Shown here piece after piece: positions 33,528 through 36,122 of a DNA stretch of 36,122 nt (its first letter is position 1; each line of letters begins with the position of its first letter). The position numbers and the translations under genes were made by a program. Source of the stretch: Pseudomonadota bacterium (GTDB lineage Bacteria; Pseudomonadota; Gammaproteobacteria; Burkholderiales; Burkholderiaceae_C); NCBI GenBank assembly GCA_018242005.1, contig JAFECU010000270.1:1-36122 (forward strand). The letters run 5' to 3'. A model generated the notes under the pieces. That model saw only the letters and a list, made by a program, of their open reading frames with translations. It ran no database searches and had not been told where the DNA came from.

Positions 33528-36122
33528 ATGCAAGACAAATACAACCACACCGAGGTGGAGCGCGCCGCGCACGCCCACTGGAACGCCCGCGACGCCTACC
33601 GAGTGACCGAGGACGCCGCCAGGCCCAAGTTCTATGCCTGCTCCATGCTGCCCTACCCCAGCGGCAAGCTGCACATGGGCCATGTGCGCAACTACACCAT
33701 CAACGACATGCTCACGCGCAGCCTGCGCATGAAGGGCTACAACGTCCTCATGCCGATGGGCTGGGATGCCTTCGGCCTGCCGGCCGAGAACGCCGCGCTG
33801 AAAAACGGCGTGCCGCCCGCCCGGTGGACCTACGAGAACATCGCCTACATGAAAAAGCAGATGCAGGCGATGGGGCTAGCCATCGACTGGAGCCGCGAGG
33901 TCGCCACCTGCGACCCCGACTACTACAAGTGGAACCAGTGGCTGTTCCTGAAGATGCTGGACAAGGGCATCGCCTACCGCAAGACCCAGGTCGTCAACTG
34001 GGACCCGGTGGACCAGACCGTGCTGGCCAATGAGCAGGTCATAGACGGCAAGGGCTGGCGCACGGGCGCGCCGGTCGAGAAGCGCGAGATCCCCGGCTAC
34101 TACCTCAAGATCACCGACTACGCACAGGAGCTGCTCGACCACGTGCAGATCGGCAACGACAAGGCGACCCTGAACGGCTGGCCCGACAAGGTGCGCCTGA
34201 TGCAGGAAAACTGGATCGGCAAGAGCGCCGGCGTGCGCTTTGCGTTCACGCACCACATCAAGGACGCGAGCGGCGCCCTGATCCAGGACGGCCGCATGTA
34301 CGTCTTCACCACGCGCGCCGACACCATCATGGGCGTGACCTTCTGCGCCGTTGCGCCCGAGCACCCGCTGGCCCAGCATGCGGCCGCCGGCAATCCCAAG
34401 CTCGCCGCCTTCATCGAGGAATGCAAGAAGGGCGGAACGACCGAGGCCGAGCTCGCGCTCAAGGAAAAAGAGGGCATGGCCACGGGCCTGTTCGTCACCC
34501 ACCCGCTGACGGGCGAGGCCATCGAGGTCTGGGTCGGCAACTACGTGCTCATGAGCTACGGCGACGGCGCCGTCATGGGCGTGCCCGCGCACGACGAACG
34601 CGACTTTGCGTTCGCGCTCAAATACGGCCTGGACATCGAGCAGGTCATCCTCGTCGATGGCGAGGCCGCCTTCGACGAACAGCGCTGGCAGGACTGGTAC
34701 GCCGACAAGGAGCGCGGCGTCACCATCAACTCCGACAACTTCAGCGGCCTGAACCACAAGGACGCCGTGGCCGCCGTGGCCCATGCGCTGCAGCACCTGG
34801 GCCTGGGCGAACTCAAGACCACCTGGCGTCTGCGAGACTGGGGCATTTCGCGCCAGCGCTACTGGGGCACGCCCATCCCCATCATCCACTGCCAGGACTG
34901 CGGCGCCCAGCCCGTTCCCGAAAAAGATCTGCCCGTGGTGCTGCCGCAGGACCTGGTGCCCGACGGCTCGGGCAACCCGCTGGTCAAGAGCGAGGCCTTC
35001 CACGCCGGCGTCACCTGCCCCTGCTGCGGCAAGAGCGCGCGGCGCGAGACCGACACCATGGACACCTTCGTGGATTCGTCCTGGTACTTCATGCGCTACT
35101 GCGACGCGCAGAACCACGAGCAAATGGTCGGCTCGGGCACCGACTACTGGATGCGCGACCCGAAGGCCGCGACCGGCGGCAGCGGCATGGACCAGTACAT
35201 CGGCGGCATCGAGCACGCCATCCTGCACCTGCTGTATGCGCGCTTCTGGACCAAGGTCATGCGCGACCTGGGCCTGGTCAAGATCGATGAGCCCTTCACC
35301 CGCCTGCTCACCCAGGGCATGGTGCTGAACCACATCTACAGCCGCCGCACGGCCAAGGGCGCCAAGGACTACTTCTGGCCGCACGACGTCGAGCATGTCT
35401 ACGACGAGGCCGGCAAGATCGTCGGCGCCAGGCTCAAGAACCCGGCCGAAAGCGGCGACGGCCTCCTGCCCGTGGGCACGCCCATCGACTACGAGGGCGT
35501 GGGCACCATGTCCAAGTCCAAGAACAACGGCGTCGACCCGCAGCACCTGATCGAGAAATACGGCGCCGACACCGCGCGCCTGTACACCATGTTCACCGCG
35601 CCGCCCGAGCTCACGCTCGAATGGAACGACGCCGCCGTCGAAGGCAGCTACCGCTTCCTGCGCCGCGTGTGGAACTTCGGCGTCAAGCTCTCTGCTATTG
35701 ATAAAGAAGCTGCCAGCGCAAGCACAGTGCGTGCAACAAGCCTGAAAGACGTCGAATTTGGCAAGGAGGCCCGCGCGCTGCGCCTGGAGATCCACCAGGT
35801 GCTCAAGCAGGTGGACTACGACTACCAGCGCATGCAGTACAACACCGTGGTCTCGGGCGCGATGAAAATGATCAACGCGCTGGAAGACTTCAAGCAGCAC
35901 GCCGACGCCGGCGCCCAGGTGGCGCTCATCGAAGGCTTCGGCATCCTGCTGCGCGTGCTCTACCCGGCCACGCCGCACATCAGCCACGCGCTGTGGACTG
36001 AACTGGGCTACGCCGGCGCCCTGGGCGAGCTGCTGGACGCCGCCTGGCCTCAGGTAGACCCGGCCGCCCTGGTGCAGGACGAGCTGGAGCTGATGCTGCA
36101 GGTCAACGGCAAGCTGCGCGGC
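33528..36122 (+). CDS. leuS: Leucine-tRNA ligase, 3' truncated
   Basis: The first 865 codons of leucyl-tRNA synthetase; the frame is open to the window edge. The class I HIGH motif is HMGH (residues 49-52) in [17 protein letters not shown]; the KMSKS motif is MSKSK at about 661-665 in [16 protein letters not shown]. The editing domain has [12 protein letters not shown] and [12 protein letters not shown], with the conserved Asp. Zinc-ribbon-like pairs CQDCG and CPCCG flank the catalytic insertion, and [19 protein letters not shown] is intact. The segment [23 protein letters not shown] (from 35694) between the catalytic core and the anticodon-binding helices is repeat copy D. The full protein is expected to be about 880-900 residues, so little is missing. 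Confidence 0.97.
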   Translation, partial: MQDKYNHTEVERAAHAHWNARDAYRVTEDAARPKFYACSMLPYPSGKLHMGHVRNYTINDMLTRSLRMKGYNVLMPMGWDAFGLPAENAALKNGVPPARWTYENIAYMKKQMQAMGLAIDWSREVATCDPDYYKWNQWLFLKMLDKGIAYRKTQVVNWDPVDQTVLANEQVIDGKGWRTGAPVEKREIPGYYLKITDYAQELLDHVQIGNDKATLNGWPDKVRLMQENWIGKSAGVRFAFTHHIKDASGALIQDGRMYVFTTRADTIMGVTFCAVAPEHPLAQHAAAGNPKLAAFIEECKKGGTTEAELALKEKEGMATGLFVTHPLTGEAIEVWVGNYVLMSYGDGAVMGVPAHDERDFAFALKYGLDIEQVILVDGEAAFDEQRWQDWYADKERGVTINSDNFSGLNHKDAVAAVAHALQHLGLGELKTTWRLRDWGISRQRYWGTPIPIIHCQDCGAQPVPEKDLPVVLPQDLVPDGSGNPLVKSEAFHAGVTCPCCGKSARRETDTMDTFVDSSWYFMRYCDAQNHEQMVGSGTDYWMRDPKAATGGSGMDQYIGGIEHAILHLLYARFWTKVMRDLGLVKIDEPFTRLLTQGMVLNHIYSRRTAKGAKDYFWPHDVEHVYDEAGKIVGARLKNPAESGDGLLPVGTPIDYEGVGTMSKSKNNGVDPQHLIEKYGADTARLYTMFTAPPELTLEWNDAAVEGSYRFLRRVWNFGVKLSAIDKEAASASTVRATSLKDVEFGKEARALRLEIHQVLKQVDYDYQRMQYNTVVSGAMKMINALEDFKQHADAGAQVALIEGFGILLRVLYPATPHISHALWTELGYAGALGELLDAAWPQVDPAALVQDELELMLQVNGKLRG
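35694..35762 (+). repeat. 26-bp-module element, copy D, inside leuS
   Basis: Module 35694-35719 (GCTAT, eight bases, AAG, CTGCCAGCGC) with a longer, more diverged tail ending GTCGAATTTGGC at about 35762. It is read in the same frame as copies B and C (peptide ...EAASAS... against AAASAY and VAAGAH). Confidence 0.6.

Noticed and set aside
34000-35987. Very long open frames on the strand opposite leuS, pyk, pntA and others
   Set aside because: They are mirror frames of high-GC coding sequence, with low-complexity His/Ala/Arg-rich translations and no homology.

Overview
The window is GC-rich (about two thirds G+C by eye), densely coding chromosomal DNA from a betaproteobacterium, most likely Comamonadaceae (Acidovorax/Alicycliphilus/Delftia-like). 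The evidence is gene order (tsaB-rimI; hpf-ptsN-hprK; divergent fur/bamE; dapB-exbB-exbD-leuS), the AcnD/PrpF type of methylcitrate pathway, and protein sequences that look betaproteobacterial. No phage, integron, IS element, CRISPR array, rRNA or tRNA was seen. Most genes are core metabolism and housekeeping.

Layout. 1-3714: end of a propionate (2-methylcitrate) cluster: acnD (5' cut), prpF, and a methylisocitrate-lyase-family gene. 3715-4353: a decayed MetR-like regulator remnant and the pyk upstream region. 4354-7007: pyk and class II fructose-bisphosphate aldolase. 7161-10977: a lipoprotein and the proton-translocating transhydrogenase pntA-pntB. 11058-13644: fadD and an MTA/SAH nucleosidase. 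13749-16852 (minus): tsaB-rimI-(UDG-like, candidate holD), joined by ATGA overlaps, then corA behind a structured leader. 16915-20347 (plus): dacB, a lipidated SGNH esterase and an OmpW-family porin. 20459-25185 (minus): a catalytically degenerate SGNH paralogue, tsaC (Sua5 type), purK, purE, a ribbon-helix-helix protein and a DJ-1/PfpI protein. 25365-27085: a CnoX/YbbN-like thioredoxin-TPR protein and a YbaY-META lipoprotein. 27102-28022 (minus): purC. 28332-30254: hpf, ptsN, hprK. 30322-31403: divergent fur and bamE. 31467-end: dapB, exbB, exbD and leuS (3' cut).

The most unusual signal is not a gene. A short repeat occurs at least seven times: a gapless 26-base module (GCTAT, eight variable bases, nAG, CTGC, two variable bases, GCGC), usually with a 25-30 base tail. 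Five of the seven copies lie inside protein-coding genes (mtnN, tsaC, purK, the thioredoxin-TPR gene, leuS); two lie at gene ends, one of them supplying the stop codon of mtnN. It behaves like a protein-invading palindromic element, comparable in principle to the Rickettsia palindromic elements. A second repeat family (2711-2820 and 12742-12860) shows compensatory changes that preserve two hairpins.

Other points of interest: a near-identical palindromic operator (GAACGATCGTTC type) in front of fadD and of the secreted esterase-ompW pair, suggesting a shared lipid regulator; a plausible unrecognised DNA polymerase III psi subunit next to rimI; a mutually exclusive hairpin pair in the corA leader; and an SGNH-family protein that has lost its catalytic residues. 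All calls come from reading the sequence; no database search was run.
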